This document shows, in pieces, positions 8,553 to 16,252 of a stretch of DNA of 51,575 bases. The notes beneath the pieces were generated by a model. That model was given only the letters and a program-made list of their open reading frames with translations, had not been told where the DNA came from and did no database searches. The position numbers were made by a program, and so were the translations under genes. The stretch's first letter is position 1. Each line of letters opens with the position of its first letter. The DNA comes from Agathobacter sp. Lineage in GTDB: Bacteria > Bacillota > Clostridia > Lachnospirales > Lachnospiraceae. The stretch is taken from NCBI GenBank assembly GCA_017481285.1, contig JAFUPI010000080.1, positions 1 to 51,575 of the forward strand, in the 5' to 3' direction.

Positions 8553-9428
8553 TTATCGCTTCGGGCGACAGGAAATACCTACACCTAATGCGCCTTCACC
8601 GGTATGACAACAAATGCCCAGAGATAAGTTTCCTGCAAGTACATCCATGCCTGGAAATGCCTCTTTTACTTCTTCGATCCACGCATTCGTAGTTTCTTCG
8701 TCTGCACTAGTTGCTACTAAAAGATATGCATCCCCTCTATCATGATATTCTTTAAAGGTAACTTCTAAATCCTGCTGAATCGCTTCTAACATTTCTTTCT
8801 TGGCTTTCTTCATGCCACGGCTCTTTTTGTAGGTTTCCAATAAGCCTACACCTAATTTCAAGATTGGTTTGATATTAAGCACAGTTCCAAGAGCTGCAGT
8901 TGCCGCCGAAATACGTCCACCCTTCTGTAAAAACTCTAAGGTCTCCACCGCAATATATATCGACATCTTGTCCTTTTCTGCCTCTAAGATTTCTTTAACC
9001 TTTGCTGCATCGTAACCCTCTTTCACCATTTCCTGAGCATCCATAATCGAACGCACCAATGGCGTAGAAACTCGACCATTGTCTACAACAAATACTTTGC
9101 CTTCAAATTCCTCATCCTGTGCCAGCATCATAGCTGTTCCACAGGAACCACTTAAGCCACTGCTCATTGGAATATAAACTAATTCATCATATTCTTTTAA
9201 AGCATCTCTCCAGAATTCCATTACTGCCTCTGGGGATGGTTGAGAAGTAGATACTTTCTTATCTGCATTTAACTGTTCAAAAAACTCTTCTCTGGTGATA
9301 GATACTTCTTCGTAATAACATTCTTCCTCTACATAGAATGGCATTGGCAATACACGAATACCCATGTCTTCTGCCATCGCTGGCGTGATACCACTGTGAC
9401 TATCTGTTGCAATTCCAATTTTACTCAT
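8553..9428 (-). CDS. DegV family fatty-acid-binding protein
   Basis: A 291-residue DegV-fold protein. Members bind fatty acids; some (FakB) present them to the kinase FakA. Landmarks are IGIATDSHSGITPAMAEDMG at the N-terminus, STSQPSP at about 60-66, YIPMSSGLSGSC, and LEFLQKGGRISAA. FakA is not in the window, so a role in exogenous fatty-acid use is an inference that fits the neighbouring plsC. I chose ATG 9428: AGGAAAGG lies 8 nt upstream, while the in-frame GTG at 9437 overlaps that ribosome site. It has its own promoter. Confidence 0.88.
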   Translation of the reverse strand: MSKIGIATDSHSGITPAMAEDMGIRVLPMPFYVEEECYYEEVSITREEFFEQLNADKKVSTSQPSPEAVMEFWRDALKEYDELVYIPMSSGLSGSCGTAMMLAQDEEFEGKVFVVDNGRVSTPLVRSIMDAQEMVKEGYDAAKVKEILEAEKDKMSIYIAVETLEFLQKGGRISAATAALGTVLNIKPILKLGVGLLETYKKSRGMKKAKKEMLEAIQQDLEVTFKEYHDRGDAYLLVATSADEETTNAWIEEVKEAFPGMDVLAGNLSLGICCHTGEGALGVGISCRPKR

Positions 9429-9476
9429 TTCTTGCACCTTTCCTACTTTTATTATAAATAAAGTATTATCTTATCT

Positions 9477-9506
9477 ATTATAGTCTAAACCAGGTATGTT
9501 TGTAAA
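9477..9506 (-). promoter_or_regulatory. Promoter of degV
   Basis: On the minus strand TTTACA (9506-9501) and a perfect TATAAT (9482-9477) are 18 bp apart, about 50 nt upstream of the degV start. Confidence 0.7.
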
Positions 9507-9540
9507 ATGTTAAAGCATAAAAAGTTTATAAAAATAAAAA

Positions 9541-9569
9541 GCCCCGAGAGCGTATTCGCCCCCGAGACC
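9541..9569 (-). terminator. Terminator downstream of gdhA
   Basis: Read on the minus strand, the RNA arms GGUCUCGGGGGCG and CGCUCUCGGGGC pair around an AAUA loop through G-C and many G-U pairs, then a T-rich tract follows. The stem is only evident when G-U pairing is allowed. Confidence 0.7.
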
Positions 9570-9590
9570 TTTTAGCATAGTTATATAATT

Positions 9591-9710
9591 CATTGAGTGT
9601 TCGTAGTTCATCCACTCGACTAAGCTTCGAACTGCGTTACACTTGTTCTTAGCAAGTCTCGGGATGGGCTTTCGCACTAGGTTCGAAAGAACCTCACCAA
9701 GTGCTCAATG
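9591..9710 (-). other. Structured 3' element after gdhA
   Basis: The 120-nt stretch directly after the gdhA stop codon is closed by CATTGAG (9591-9597) and CTCAATG (9704-9710). Inside are a strong hairpin (GCACTAGGTTC, loop, GAACCT-CACCA-AGTGC, 9674-9704), an AGTTC/GAACT pairing and a CTTG/CAAG hairpin. GTCTCGGG (9656-9663) is complementary to CCCGAGAC (9561-9568) in the terminator stem. There is no credible ORF. It may be a repeat unit, a 3' UTR or a small RNA; I could not name a family. Confidence 0.5.
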
Positions 9711-9711
9711 C

Positions 9712-11061
9712 CTAGAATACACCCTGAGCAAGCATAGCTTCTGCAACCTTCTTGAAGCCTGCAATGTTTGCACCAGCAACAAGGTTGTAGCCTAAGCCAT
9801 ATTCTTCAGCAGCTGCTGCAGATGAATCATGGATACCAATCATAATTCTATGTAATTTTTCATCTACTTCTTCTGCTGTCCAGCTATAACGTTCTGAGTT
9901 CTGGCTCATTTCAAGACCAGATACTAATACACCACCAGCATTAACTGCCTTAGAAGGTGCAACGATTGTATTTGGTTCTTCTAATAAGAATTTAAGTGCA
10001 TCGTTTGTTGTTGGCATGTTAGCAACTTCGATGTAGTACTTAACGCCGTTTGCAACGATTTTCTTAGCTTCGTCCATGTTAACATCGTTCTGGGTTGCAC
10101 ATGGCATAACAATGTCAACCTTCTGTCCCCATGGTTTTTCACCTGGGAAGAACTGGCAGCCAAATTTATCAGCATAATCCTGAACTTTGTCACGTCCTGA
10201 AGAACGCATTTCAAGTAAGTAGTTAATCTTTTCTTCTGTTACGATTCCGTCTGGATCATAGATGTATCCATCTGGACCTGAAAGTGTAACTGCTTTTCCG
10301 CCTAATTCAGCAATTTTCTTAGCAGCACCCCAAGCTACGTTACCGAAGCCTGAAAGAGCAACTGTCTTGCCTTCGATAGATTCACCTTCGTGTTTCAATA
10401 CTTCACATGTATAGTAAACTGCACCATAACCAGTAGCTTCTGGACGAATTAAAGAACCACCAAAAGAAAGTCCTTTACCTGTTAATGTACCGTTTTCGAA
10501 AGCACCTCTGATACGACGGTACTGGCCGTACATATAACCTACTTCTCTTGCACCTACACCGATATCACCAGCTGGAACGTCTACGTCTGGTCCAATGTGA
10601 CGATATAATTCGGTCATAAATGCCTGACAGAATCTCATAACTTCTCCATCGCTCTTACCACGTGGATCAAAGTCAGAACCACCTTTTGCACCACCCATTG
10701 GAAGTGTGGTTAAACTGTTTTTGAAAGTCTGTTCAAAGCCTAAGAATTTCATGATGGATAAGTTTACCGATGGATGGAAACGAAGACCGCCCTTGTATGG
10801 TCCAATTGCACCATTAAACTGTACACGGTATCCACGGTTTACCTGTGTCTGACCATTGTCATCTACCCAAGCAACTCTAAATTCAATAACTCTTTCTGGT
10901 TCGCACATTCTTTCCAAAAGTGCAGCCTTTCTATATACTTCTTCATTTTTGTCTACAATTGGTTTCAGTGAAGATAACACTTCTTCTACAGTCTGTAAAA
11001 ATTCAGGCTCCTGAGCATTTTTCTCCGAAACTTTTGCGATTACCTCATCTACGTATGACAT
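9712..11061 (-). CDS. gdhA: NADP-type glutamate dehydrogenase
   Basis: The 449-residue product is a hexameric class I glutamate dehydrogenase, interconverting glutamate with 2-oxoglutarate plus ammonia and normally serving ammonium assimilation in the cytosol. K90 (PYKGGLRFHP) binds substrate and K126 (PMGGAKGGSDFDP) is the catalytic lysine. The Rossmann domain has LSGFGNVAWGAAKK, and SFGGSLIRPEATGYG is the coenzyme-domain entry. I chose ATG 11061: AAAGGAGGA lies 8 nt upstream, whereas the in-frame ATG at 11082 starts just before that ribosome site. The length fits the family. It is a single-gene transcript with its own promoters and terminator. NADP preference is taken from family resemblance. 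Confidence 0.93.
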   Translation of the reverse strand: MSYVDEVIAKVSEKNAQEPEFLQTVEEVLSSLKPIVDKNEEVYRKAALLERMCEPERVIEFRVAWVDDNGQTQVNRGYRVQFNGAIGPYKGGLRFHPSVNLSIMKFLGFEQTFKNSLTTLPMGGAKGGSDFDPRGKSDGEVMRFCQAFMTELYRHIGPDVDVPAGDIGVGAREVGYMYGQYRRIRGAFENGTLTGKGLSFGGSLIRPEATGYGAVYYTCEVLKHEGESIEGKTVALSGFGNVAWGAAKKIAELGGKAVTLSGPDGYIYDPDGIVTEEKINYLLEMRSSGRDKVQDYADKFGCQFFPGEKPWGQKVDIVMPCATQNDVNMDEAKKIVANGVKYYIEVANMPTTNDALKFLLEEPNTIVAPSKAVNAGGVLVSGLEMSQNSERYSWTAEEVDEKLHRIMIGIHDSSAAAAEEYGLGYNLVAGANIAGFKKVAEAMLAQGVF

Positions 11062-11128
11062 AATATATTCCTCCTTTGTCATATTTTTATTCGCATATCT
11101 TTTGTATATGACTCCTTTTCTGTGATTT

Positions 11129-11179
11129 ATTTTAATCCCATGTTTGTCATATTACAAGCAAAAATGTGTTTCCAGTCAA
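11129..11179 (-). promoter_or_regulatory. Two overlapping promoters of gdhA
   Basis: On the minus strand, TTGACT (11179-11174) with TGTAAT (11156-11151) and TTGTAA (11157-11152) with TAAAAT (11134-11129) each have 17-bp spacing. The -10 of the first overlaps the -35 of the second. Either would give a leader of about 60-85 nt. Confidence 0.5.
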
Positions 11180-11270
11180 TTCCAATTTTTTATGAATAAT
11201 ATTAGCACAAGTTATAACCTTTAGCGATTACTATAACATTTACTACAATATTTCTCCTAAAAAAATGCCC

Positions 11271-11299
11271 TTGACGAAAAGCAAAACATGTAGTATGTT
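11271..11299 (+). promoter_or_regulatory. Promoter of the thiT riboswitch transcript
   Basis: TTGACG (11271-11276) and TATGTT (11294-11299) are 17 bp apart. The predicted start, near 11306, lies about 15 nt before the TPP aptamer. Confidence 0.65.
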
Positions 11300-11320
11300 A
11301 TTTTTTGTAAACAAAATAAT

Positions 11321-11408
11321 TTTTTGCTAGGGGTGCCTTTGGCTGAGATTATCGAAAGATATGACCCTCACTACTTGATCCGGTTAGTACCGGCGTAAGG
11401 AAGCGAAT
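11321..11408 (+). promoter_or_regulatory. TPP riboswitch (THI element)
   Basis: The conserved TPP aptamer is clear: GGGGTGCC, then GGCTGAGA (pyrimidine-binding loop, 11341-11348), TGACCCT, and TTGATCCGGTTAGTACCGG with GCGTAAGGAAG at the 3' side. Stem P1 pairs TTTGCT (11323-11328) with AGCGAA (11402-11407), one G-U included. It controls the thiamine transporter gene that follows. Confidence 0.96.
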
Positions 11409-11422
11409 TGAAAGTTTGAAGA

Positions 11423-11450
11423 CTTCTCCCTGGCAGCAGACAAGGAGGAG
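11423..11450 (+). promoter_or_regulatory. Shine-Dalgarno sequestering stem of the riboswitch
   Basis: CUUCUCC (11423-11429) can pair over all seven bases with GGAGGAG (11444-11450), the thiT ribosome site, allowing one G-U pair. No T tract follows before the start codon, so control is probably at translation. Confidence 0.6.
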
Positions 11451-11457
11451 ATTTTTT

Positions 11458-12123
11458 ATGTCTATTTTTGCAATCCCAGTAACTGATGAGTGGGGTACTT
11501 CTTATCAGCTTACAACTGCTGGTTACACAGTTCTTGTAATCGCAATGATTGCTGCTTTACTCGTTGGATGCGCCATATTCGGTAGCAAAAGAAAATTTAG
11601 TGCAAAGCAGCTCACATTCTCTGCTATGGCGATCGCACTTGCCATGGTAACATCTATGCTCAAACTATGGGACATGCCTATGGGCGGTTCTGTCACATTG
11701 TTTAGCATGCTTTTTATCGCCCTAATCGGCAATTGGTATGGTCTCGGTGTAGGTCTTACTACAGGTCTTGCCTATGGTATCTTACAGCTGGTTATTGACC
11801 CATACATCATAAGCTTCCCTCAGATGCTTTTGGACTACATCTTTGCCTTTGGAGCACTCGGTTTATCCGGTATTTTCTCCAAATCCAAAAATGGTCTTAT
11901 CAAGGGATACATAGCCGCAGTACTCGGAAGATTTGTATTCTCTACGCTTTCAGGATATATTTTCTTCCCAACTTTTATGCCGGAATTCTTTGACAGCGCT
12001 GTTATTTACTCTATCTGCTATAATGGTGCATACATCGGTGCAGAAGCAATTCTTACACTTGTGCTTATCTGTTTACCACCAGTAGGCAAAGCTCTAAACC
12101 ATGTAAAATCACTTGCTGATTAA
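11458..12123 (+). CDS. thiT: Thiamine ECF transporter substrate-binding subunit ThiT
   Basis: This 222-residue membrane protein is the thiamine-specific S component of an energy-coupling-factor transporter. It has about six helices and the family's thiamine-site motifs MGGSVTLFSML, WYGLGVGLTTGLAYGILQ, DPYIISFPQMLLDY and a late YNGAYIGAEA. The ATPase and EcfT subunits are not in the window, as expected for group II ECF systems with a shared module. ATG 11458 is the start because AAGGAGGAG ends 7 nt upstream; the in-frame ATG at 11416 lies inside the regulatory leader. The TPP riboswitch immediately upstream independently supports thiamine as the substrate. Confidence 0.94.
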   Translation: MSIFAIPVTDEWGTSYQLTTAGYTVLVIAMIAALLVGCAIFGSKRKFSAKQLTFSAMAIALAMVTSMLKLWDMPMGGSVTLFSMLFIALIGNWYGLGVGLTTGLAYGILQLVIDPYIISFPQMLLDYIFAFGALGLSGIFSKSKNGLIKGYIAAVLGRFVFSTLSGYIFFPTFMPEFFDSAVIYSICYNGAYIGAEAILTLVLICLPPVGKALNHVKSLAD

Positions 12124-12125
12124 TA

Positions 12126-12354
12126 ACGAGTTAACACTGGGAAATATCCCCTTCAAAAAAGTAAGAAATGGACCTTATTATATATTAAATGAACACCATT
12201 AGCGGGCCGTCGTTACTTAGCGAATGGCGATAGCAATCGTCATGAGCTTATGTAACGCGACGAGCACGCTATGAGCGAAAGTCGTGTGTGATTTTAATAT
12301 ATAATAAGGTCCATTTCGTAGTATTTAGAAAAATATTTTCCTGTGTTAACTCGT
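12126..12354. repeat. Nested palindromic intergenic element
   Basis: The whole gap between the converging thiT and glk genes is an inverted-repeat element. Outer arms of 22 bp (12126-12147 and 12333-12354, two mismatches) begin 2 nt beyond each stop codon. Inner arms of 25 bp (12165-12189 and 12293-12317) are perfect, beginning GAAATGGACC. The core of about 103 bp has more pairings: GGCGAT/ATCGTC (12227-12242), CGTTAC/GTAACG, and AGCG/CGCT. There is no transposase or ORF. It resembles a MITE-like or REP-like element placed in the loop of an older terminator hairpin; that history is inference. Confidence 0.75.
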
Positions 12355-12356
12355 AA

Positions 12357-13295
12357 TTATGCAAGTATCATTGCTACGCATCCGTAGATTCCTGCATCGT
12401 TACCAAGTGTTGCAATTCCAAAGCTTGTTTCTTTAAATGCATGGAATGCATTTTCCTTGAAGTGATCCTGAACGGTCTCGATTAAGATATCGCCAGCTTT
12501 TGAAACGCCACCACCAATAACAATAGATTCTGGATTAACTACACATGCAAGATTTGAAAGTGCAGCACCAAGAATGCTTCCTAATTCATCAACCAATTCT
12601 TTTGCTACTTCGTCGCCTGCTTTTGCTTCGTCAAAAATGTCTTTTGCTGTAAGTGGTTCAAAGTTACGAAGAGTTGTTGCATCATCGGTTTTAGAGAGTT
12701 TTCTCTTCGCCATACGTACGATACCTGTTGCTGATGCATACTGTTCTAAGCAGCCATATTTACCGCAGTTACATGCTTCGATTTCATCTGGATTAACAGT
12801 AATATGACCAATTTCGCCACCTGCTCCGTGGAAACCTGCAACGATTTTTCCATCAATGATGATGCCGCCGCCAACACCAGTTCCAAGTGTTACCATTACA
12901 ACGTCTTTACAGCCCTTTGCAGCCCCCTGCCACATTTCACCCAATGCAGCTACGTTTGCATCGTTACCTACTTTTACTTCCAAGCCGGTAAGTGCACCTA
13001 ATTCTTCTGCAACATTTACAATTCCCCATCCTAAGTTTACGCAACGATTTACAACGCCATTGCTCTTTACAGGACCAGGAACACCAACACCAACACCTTC
13101 TACCTGGTCTTTGCTGATTGCTTCCTGTGCTAACTTGTTATCAATTGCTTTCGCAATATCAGATAAAATCTCAGCACCACCATTTTCGGTATTTGTTTTG
13201 ATTTCCCATTTGTCTAAGAGTGTTCCATCTGATTCGAAGAATCCCATTTTAATAGTTGTTCCTCCGATGTCTACACCAAATCCATATTTCTTCAT
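12357..13295 (-). CDS. glk: ROK family glucokinase
   Basis: A 312-residue ROK-type sugar kinase, most likely the glucokinase that phosphorylates glucose to glucose 6-phosphate with ATP. It has the N-terminal phosphate loop GVDIGGTTIKMG (8-19), GVGVGVPGPV, the catalytic Asp in GNDANVAALGE, GTGVGGGII, and the ROK zinc signature GHITVN with CNCGKYGCLEQYASA. GGAGGTCAG precedes the ATG. It lies 39 nt after the PBP gene with no terminator seen between them, so readthrough is possible. N-acetyl-hexosamine or allose as substrate cannot be excluded from sequence alone. Confidence 0.88.
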   Translation of the reverse strand: MKKYGFGVDIGGTTIKMGFFESDGTLLDKWEIKTNTENGGAEILSDIAKAIDNKLAQEAISKDQVEGVGVGVPGPVKSNGVVNRCVNLGWGIVNVAEELGALTGLEVKVGNDANVAALGEMWQGAAKGCKDVVMVTLGTGVGGGIIIDGKIVAGFHGAGGEIGHITVNPDEIEACNCGKYGCLEQYASATGIVRMAKRKLSKTDDATTLRNFEPLTAKDIFDEAKAGDEVAKELVDELGSILGAALSNLACVVNPESIVIGGGVSKAGDILIETVQDHFKENAFHAFKETSFGIATLGNDAGIYGCVAMILA

Positions 13296-13334
13296 AACAC
13301 TGACCTCCGCAATATTTATATTAAATTTATCTTA

Positions 13335-15497
13335 TCATAATCCTGGTTCTTCTTCCAGTACTTCTTCACCTGGATTTTCACCTTCTGCTGGCTCCTCGCC
13401 TTCCACTGGTTCTTCACCTTCCACAGGCTCTTCGCCCTCAACCGGTGCTTCGCCTTCTACTGGTTCTTCGCTCTCGGATTCAGGCGGATAATACTGATCC
13501 ATAAACTCAGGCGAAAGCTGTGCATATGGAAGAAAATTCATCGGGGTCAAGCCCTCATGAATTGTTGTCATATAATCCTTCCAAATCTGAGCAGGATATG
13601 TACTACCACCTAATCCTTCCACGGTTTTCGGCAAATCACATCCAACCCATACGCTGGTCGTATAATATCTCGTATAACCGACGAACCAACCATCCTTATT
13701 GTCATTGGTTGTACCCGTTTTCCCAGCACATGGAATTCCTTCTAATGCAGCAACACTTCCTGTCCCATTTGTCATAGCAGAATGCAACACATCCGTCATC
13801 ATTCGTGCAGCCGTTTCCCCATATATTTTGGTCCCTTCCTGCTGAGACACATACACTACATTTTCTGCTGCATCCACAATTTTTTTGATACAGGTAGGCG
13901 TTCGATAAATGCCATCATTTTCCAACGTAGCATAACCCGATGCCATTTCCAGAGCAGATGTACCACGGTTAAAACCACCCAAAGCAGTTGCCAAAACATA
14001 ATCTGCCGAACGGATTTCTTTGAAATGCATATTCTTTAAGTACTGGAGTCCGACTTCCGGCGTAATCTGACTATATAATTTCCAGGCGGTTGGGTTTAAG
14101 GACTGCTCTACCGCAAAGCGAGCGGTTACCTCGCCATAATAATAGCTCATACTTGGACCGCCCTCGATTTCTTCATCCACAACAATGGTATCCGGTGTAT
14201 TTCCCTTCTCAAAAAATGGCGTATACACAATAAGTGGTTTAATCGAACTACCCGGCTGTCGATGCGACTGATATGCTCTGTTTAGCGTGTAGATTCCTAA
14301 TTCGTTTTGTTCTCTGCCCCCCACAATTGCCACTACATAACCAGTCTCATTATCGATACATACCGCTGAACCCTGCATCTTAAAAGCACCATTCTCGCCT
14401 ACATCCGTAAAACCGCTCAATACTGTATTTAATGAGTTCTGCAATGCTTCCTGCTTGTTCAAATCAATGCTAGTATATATCTTATATCCTTCTGCGTAAA
14501 TCTGTTTCTGACAATCTGCATAAAGCTCATCGTATTCTTCGTAATACGCCTGCTTTTCCTCTTCGCTTGCAAAATACTCCTTAAATTCAAAGCCCTGCAT
14601 CTCCATCAATGCTCGGGTTGCACAGTAATATACATAAGTATCTACATAATTGTTTCTCTGTGACTTGATTTCCTGAGATGGCTGCAATACAATTTCCTCA
14701 TGAATTGCAGTTAAATATGTAGCCTCATCTATTTTTCCATCTTCATACATATTGGAGAGAATTCGGTCTCTTCGTGCAATCGTGTTGTCATAATTTACAA
14801 TCGGATCATATCGACTTGGACTATTCGGGATTGCACACAAAAATGCAATCTGGGACAAACTCAACTCCTTCAGCTCACAACTAAAGTATCCCGTACAGGC
14901 CGCCTGAATTCCATAATATCCATTCGCAAAATAGATGTTATTCAGGTAATATTCCATAATCTTATTTTTGCTGTAAAGCTTTTCCATCTCTACTGCAATA
15001 AATATTTCTTTCAGCTTTCTCTCCCAGCGTTTACCATTATCCAAGTAAATATTTCTCGCCAACTGCATCGTAATCGTACTCCCGCCCTGAGAAAGCGAGC
15101 CACTCTCTAAAACTGCTTTCGCCGAACGAATAAGTGCAAGAAAATCAATTCCATCGTGCTGATAAAAACGCTTGTCCTCTATACTAACCATTGCAGCTGC
15201 AAAATCCGCTGGAATATCTTCATATTCCACATAATCTGCTTCTTTTTCTCCTTTAATATAAGAAATCAACTGCCCATTGGCATCATAAACGATACTCGTT
15301 TGAGAGGGAATAAATGTAGTCTGCGTAGATTCTCTTACAAGACGAATCGCATCTTTTCGGATTTCCTGAATCTCTTTTGCATAACCACCATAGTTGTAAT
15401 ACAAAAAGCCTGCCAAAACGACCAGCATTAACACAATCTGAAGTTTTACAAGGAACCAAAAAAGCCTATGCTTTTTGTTCTTTTTCTTCTTCGCCAT
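13335..15497 (-). CDS. Class A penicillin-binding protein (PBP1A type)
   Basis: A 720-residue bifunctional peptidoglycan synthase. A short basic tail (MAKKKKNKKH) and one membrane helix at about 12-34 precede a GT51 glycosyltransferase domain: catalytic E107 in SIEDKRFYQHDGID, then QGGSTITMQLARN. The transpeptidase domain has the nucleophile S417 in SSIK, SLN, and K593 in KTGTTND. The C-terminus is an acidic tail of about 50 residues built from tandem EEPVEG-type hexapeptides. GG-AGGAG-type ribosome site AGGAG lies 8 nt before the ATG. It is expected at the outer membrane face, polymerising and crosslinking lipid II. Confidence 0.93.
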   Translation of the reverse strand: MAKKKKNKKHRLFWFLVKLQIVLMLVVLAGFLYYNYGGYAKEIQEIRKDAIRLVRESTQTTFIPSQTSIVYDANGQLISYIKGEKEADYVEYEDIPADFAAAMVSIEDKRFYQHDGIDFLALIRSAKAVLESGSLSQGGSTITMQLARNIYLDNGKRWERKLKEIFIAVEMEKLYSKNKIMEYYLNNIYFANGYYGIQAACTGYFSCELKELSLSQIAFLCAIPNSPSRYDPIVNYDNTIARRDRILSNMYEDGKIDEATYLTAIHEEIVLQPSQEIKSQRNNYVDTYVYYCATRALMEMQGFEFKEYFASEEEKQAYYEEYDELYADCQKQIYAEGYKIYTSIDLNKQEALQNSLNTVLSGFTDVGENGAFKMQGSAVCIDNETGYVVAIVGGREQNELGIYTLNRAYQSHRQPGSSIKPLIVYTPFFEKGNTPDTIVVDEEIEGGPSMSYYYGEVTARFAVEQSLNPTAWKLYSQITPEVGLQYLKNMHFKEIRSADYVLATALGGFNRGTSALEMASGYATLENDGIYRTPTCIKKIVDAAENVVYVSQQEGTKIYGETAARMMTDVLHSAMTNGTGSVAALEGIPCAGKTGTTNDNKDGWFVGYTRYYTTSVWVGCDLPKTVEGLGGSTYPAQIWKDYMTTIHEGLTPMNFLPYAQLSPEFMDQYYPPESESEEPVEGEAPVEGEEPVEGEEPVEGEEPAEGENPGEEVLEEEPGL
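13360..13476 (-). repeat. 18-bp tandem repeats in the PBP tail
   Basis: About five degenerate 18-bp units encode the repeated hexapeptide EEPVEG (variants EAPVEG, EEPAEG, ENPGEE) at the end of the PBP. They are in frame, so copy number can vary without breaking the gene. Confidence 0.85.
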
Positions 15498-15528
15498 AAT
15501 GCGCTCCTAAAATGTCATTCTACCAGAT

Positions 15529-15557
15529 ATTTTATCCTTTTTTGTACATATACGCAA
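15529..15557 (-). promoter_or_regulatory. Promoter of the PBP gene
   Basis: On the minus strand TTGCGT (15557-15552) and TAAAAT (15534-15529) are 17 bp apart, about 30 nt upstream of the PBP start codon. Confidence 0.6.
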
Positions 15558-15589
15558 GATATCGTAGCTCTTTTTCACAAAAAGAAAAT

Positions 15590-15620
15590 GGCCGGCATTT
15601 CTTCTCCAGAAATACCAGCC
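15590..15620 (-). terminator. Terminator after spoVT
   Basis: On the minus strand GGCTGGTATTTCT pairs over 13 bp with AGAAATGCCGGCC (two G-U pairs) around a GGAGA loop, followed by ATTTTCTTTTTG. Confidence 0.85.
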
Positions 15621-15626
15621 CAATTT

Positions 15627-16175
15627 TTACTGTTCCATATGTTTACCAAGAAATGTAGCTACAGTTTTTGCAATTTGTAGTAATGCCTCCTCTGAATTAT
15701 TATTTTTCTCCTTGCTAATAATAATCACAGAACCAATACTGTCCCCATGTGAAAGTATTGTTGCAATAGCCTGGCGCTCATATCCTTTCTCATCTTCTTG
15801 TGTTATTTTGATACATTTGTTTTTGTCACCTGATATCACCTGATATGTTCTTTGGTCAATTGCTACCTGCATTTGCTCATCTAATAAATGTCCTTCAAAC
15901 TCTTTTTTTCCTGTTCCTGCTGCTGCAATCACATAATCCCTATCTGTGACACATACCAACTCACCTAACGTCTGTGCAATACTCTCTGTAATACTTGTCG
16001 CAAACTCGCCCAACTCACCCACTGGCGAATATTTTTTCAGTAAAATCTCGCCTTCTCTACTCGTAAAAATCTCCATAGGATCGCCTTCTCGAATGCGCAT
16101 GGTACGACGAATCTCTTTGGGAATTACAATTCTTCCTAAATCGTCTATTCTCCTTACAATACCTGTAGCTTTCAT
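15627..16175 (-). CDS. spoVT: Stage V sporulation protein T
   Basis: This 182-residue transcription factor has an N-terminal AbrB-type swapped-hairpin DNA-binding domain (MKATGIVRRIDDLGRIVIPK, then EIRRTMRIREGDPMEIF, to about residue 50) and a C-terminal GAF-like domain (about 55-180), which is the SpoVT architecture. In Bacillus SpoVT adjusts sigma-G-dependent genes in the forespore. ATG 16175 is preceded by GGAGGAA; the in-frame ATG at 16235 would add 20 residues foreign to the family. It is bounded by its own terminator and a possible sporulation promoter. It implies an endospore-forming ancestry, although some non-sporulating relatives keep the gene. Confidence 0.9.
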   Translation of the reverse strand: MKATGIVRRIDDLGRIVIPKEIRRTMRIREGDPMEIFTSREGEILLKKYSPVGELGEFATSITESIAQTLGELVCVTDRDYVIAAAGTGKKEFEGHLLDEQMQVAIDQRTYQVISGDKNKCIKITQEDEKGYERQAIATILSHGDSIGSVIIISKEKNNNSEEALLQIAKTVATFLGKHMEQ

Positions 16176-16213
16176 ATAAAAAATTCCTCCATTTGCATTT
16201 ACTAGTTGTAATC

Positions 16214-16242
16214 TAGTATCTGTAAATGGAGGCATTTTATAC
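16214..16242 (-). promoter_or_regulatory. Possible sigma-G/sigma-F promoter of spoVT
   Basis: On the minus strand GTATA (16242-16238) and GATACTA (16220-16214) are 17 bp apart. This fits the sigma-G pattern GHATR and CATnnTA at all but one position, and spoVT is sigma-G-dependent in Bacillus. The motif is short, so this is tentative. Confidence 0.4.
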
Positions 16243-16252
16243 CTTATTCTAA

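Noticed and set aside
9541-9710. T-box or known metabolite riboswitch controlling degV
   Set aside because: No T-box sequence or specifier loop is seen, the element abuts the gdhA stop, and degV has its own promoter downstream of the terminator.
12126-12354. Insertion sequence
   Set aside because: No transposase frame fits in 229 bp and no clear target duplication is seen; I list it as a palindromic repeat instead.
13360-13476. Regular short repeats that look CRISPR-like
   Set aside because: The 18-bp units have no spacers, are in frame and encode the PBP tail; no cas gene is present.
12856-13491. A 211-residue plus-strand frame rich in Pro, Ser and Gly opposite glk and the PBP tail
   Set aside because: It is the mirror of the EEPVEG-coding repeats and of glk, both with strong family motifs; no ribosome site and low-complexity composition.
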